Shown here piece after piece: positions 33,673 through 34,020 of a stretch of DNA of 34,020 nucleotides (positions are counted from its first letter, which is position 1; the number at the start of each line of letters is the position of its first letter). The DNA comes from Ichthyophthirius multifiliis (Eukaryota; Ciliophora; Oligohymenophorea; Hymenostomatida): positions 1 through 34,020 of the forward strand of contig NW_004085917.1 in the NCBI RefSeq assembly GCF_000220395.1. The letters run 5' to 3'. The position numbers were made by a program, and so were the translations under genes. The notes under the pieces are model-generated. The model searched no databases. It saw nothing but the letters and a program-made list of their open reading frames with translations, and was not told the origin of the DNA.

Positions 33673-33943
33673 TCATTAATAATATTTTTTATGTTCTTTA
33701 GGTTCTTATTAATTAAATCCAGCTTAAAAAAAATAATAAGTTCTACGATCATAGCATTTTATATAAGTTATTTATATAAATCTAGCATTTTATCTTAAAA
33801 CAGCATCTCTATTTATACTCTGAGAGGTATAATTAATTTATATGTAAAAAACCTATTTTTCAAGTTCATGTTATTAAATGAGGATATATATTATATCAAA
33901 AACTTACGTGTATATGCACAAACTATTTACGAGTTTTATTCAT
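33673..33943 (-). CDS. Small hypothetical protein at window edge, 71 aa or longer
   Basis: ATG at 33943, intron 33853-33907 (55 nt), TGA 33673-33675; 72 codons. The product begins MNKTRKQFVHIHVFYIQ and continues with a basic, aromatic region (RQNARFIQITYIKCYDRRTY, FFQAGFNQQEPKEHKKYYQ). Upstream of the ATG another frame stays open to the window end (IIT-IFELFKGGFKYYF), so the true 5' end may lie outside and the exon 1 frame could be different. After the TGA the same frame continues with a CVDQGC motif and a transmembrane-like helix, so the 71-aa form may be incomplete. Candidates are a read-through or recoded TGA, a missed splice, or a base error. No family recognised. Confidence 0.45.
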
Positions 33944-34020
33944 TTAACTTAAAATAATATTTAAATCCGCCTTTAAAAAGCTCAAAAATAGTTATAATTA
34001 AATAACTTAGTGTTTTTATT

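Noticed and set aside
1-34020. Euplotes-type +1 frameshifting
   Set aside because: In Euplotes TAA/TAG remain stops and shifts occur at AAA-TAR. Here TAA/TAG are glutamine and the two apparent shifts are -1 at A runs.
1-34020. Transposons, viral remnants, CRISPR arrays, bacterial islands
   Set aside because: No terminal inverted repeats with a transposase, no reverse transcriptase, integrase, capsid or polymerase motifs, no spaced palindromic repeats, and no block of divergent composition or codon use.

Overview
The window reads as macronuclear DNA of an oligohymenophorean ciliate. The sequence is well over 80 percent A+T by eye. Nearly every recognisable protein is open only when TAA and TAG are read as glutamine and TGA as the sole stop. 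Genes are interrupted by short GT..AG introns, mostly 40-65 nt, with outliers near 28, 31, 77 and 146 nt. Composition, code and intron size suit an Ichthyophthirius/Tetrahymena-type genome, with Ichthyophthirius-like A+T richness, but the species is inferred. I saw no telomeric repeat, tRNA, rRNA, transposon or viral remnant.

Left third (1-10,710): an A+T desert with microsatellites, a small multi-exon gene of unknown function (minus, 1487-2425), a box C/D snoRNA (2847-2919), a large Gln/Asn-rich coiled-coil gene (plus, 3507-6233), a 54-aa membrane protein (minus, 6485-6707), a protein with an N-terminal Met-Gly-Cys lipidation signal (minus, 7217-7882), and an orphan 633-aa protein with glycine-zipper membrane segments (plus, 8769-10710).

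Middle (10,822-24,935): the SSU-processome WD40 protein UTP21/WDR36 (minus) and the AP-3 delta adaptin (plus) diverge from a 377-bp spacer. A 2-kb gene-poor stretch follows, then a PIH1-domain dynein/R2TP assembly factor (minus), a ULK/ATG1-like kinase (minus), an unrecognised multi-exon gene (plus, uncertain) and a tetraspanin-like protein (plus).

Right third (25,116-34,020): a signal-anchored coiled-coil protein (minus), a gene-poor 1.6 kb with a short tandem repeat, a ten-helix EamA/DMT transporter (minus) divergent from the APC/C TPR subunit CDC16 (plus), then four head-to-tail minus-strand genes: a TPR protein, a helical protein, the snoRNP/spliceosome protein SNU13, and a small gene at the edge followed by coding-like sequence beyond its TGA.

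The genes are mostly unlinked housekeeping functions. One theme recurs: UTP21, SNU13 and the C/D snoRNA all belong to the snoRNP-dependent ribosome-assembly machinery, though the sequence gives no sign that they are co-regulated. Splice models were built by hand from reading frame and GT/AG. In most multi-exon genes the exon lengths sum to a multiple of three, which supports those models. The exception is AP-3 delta, where one base appears to be missing in an A7 run. In the 1487-2425 gene the unbroken frame is a multiple of three, but a better C-terminus lies in another frame.
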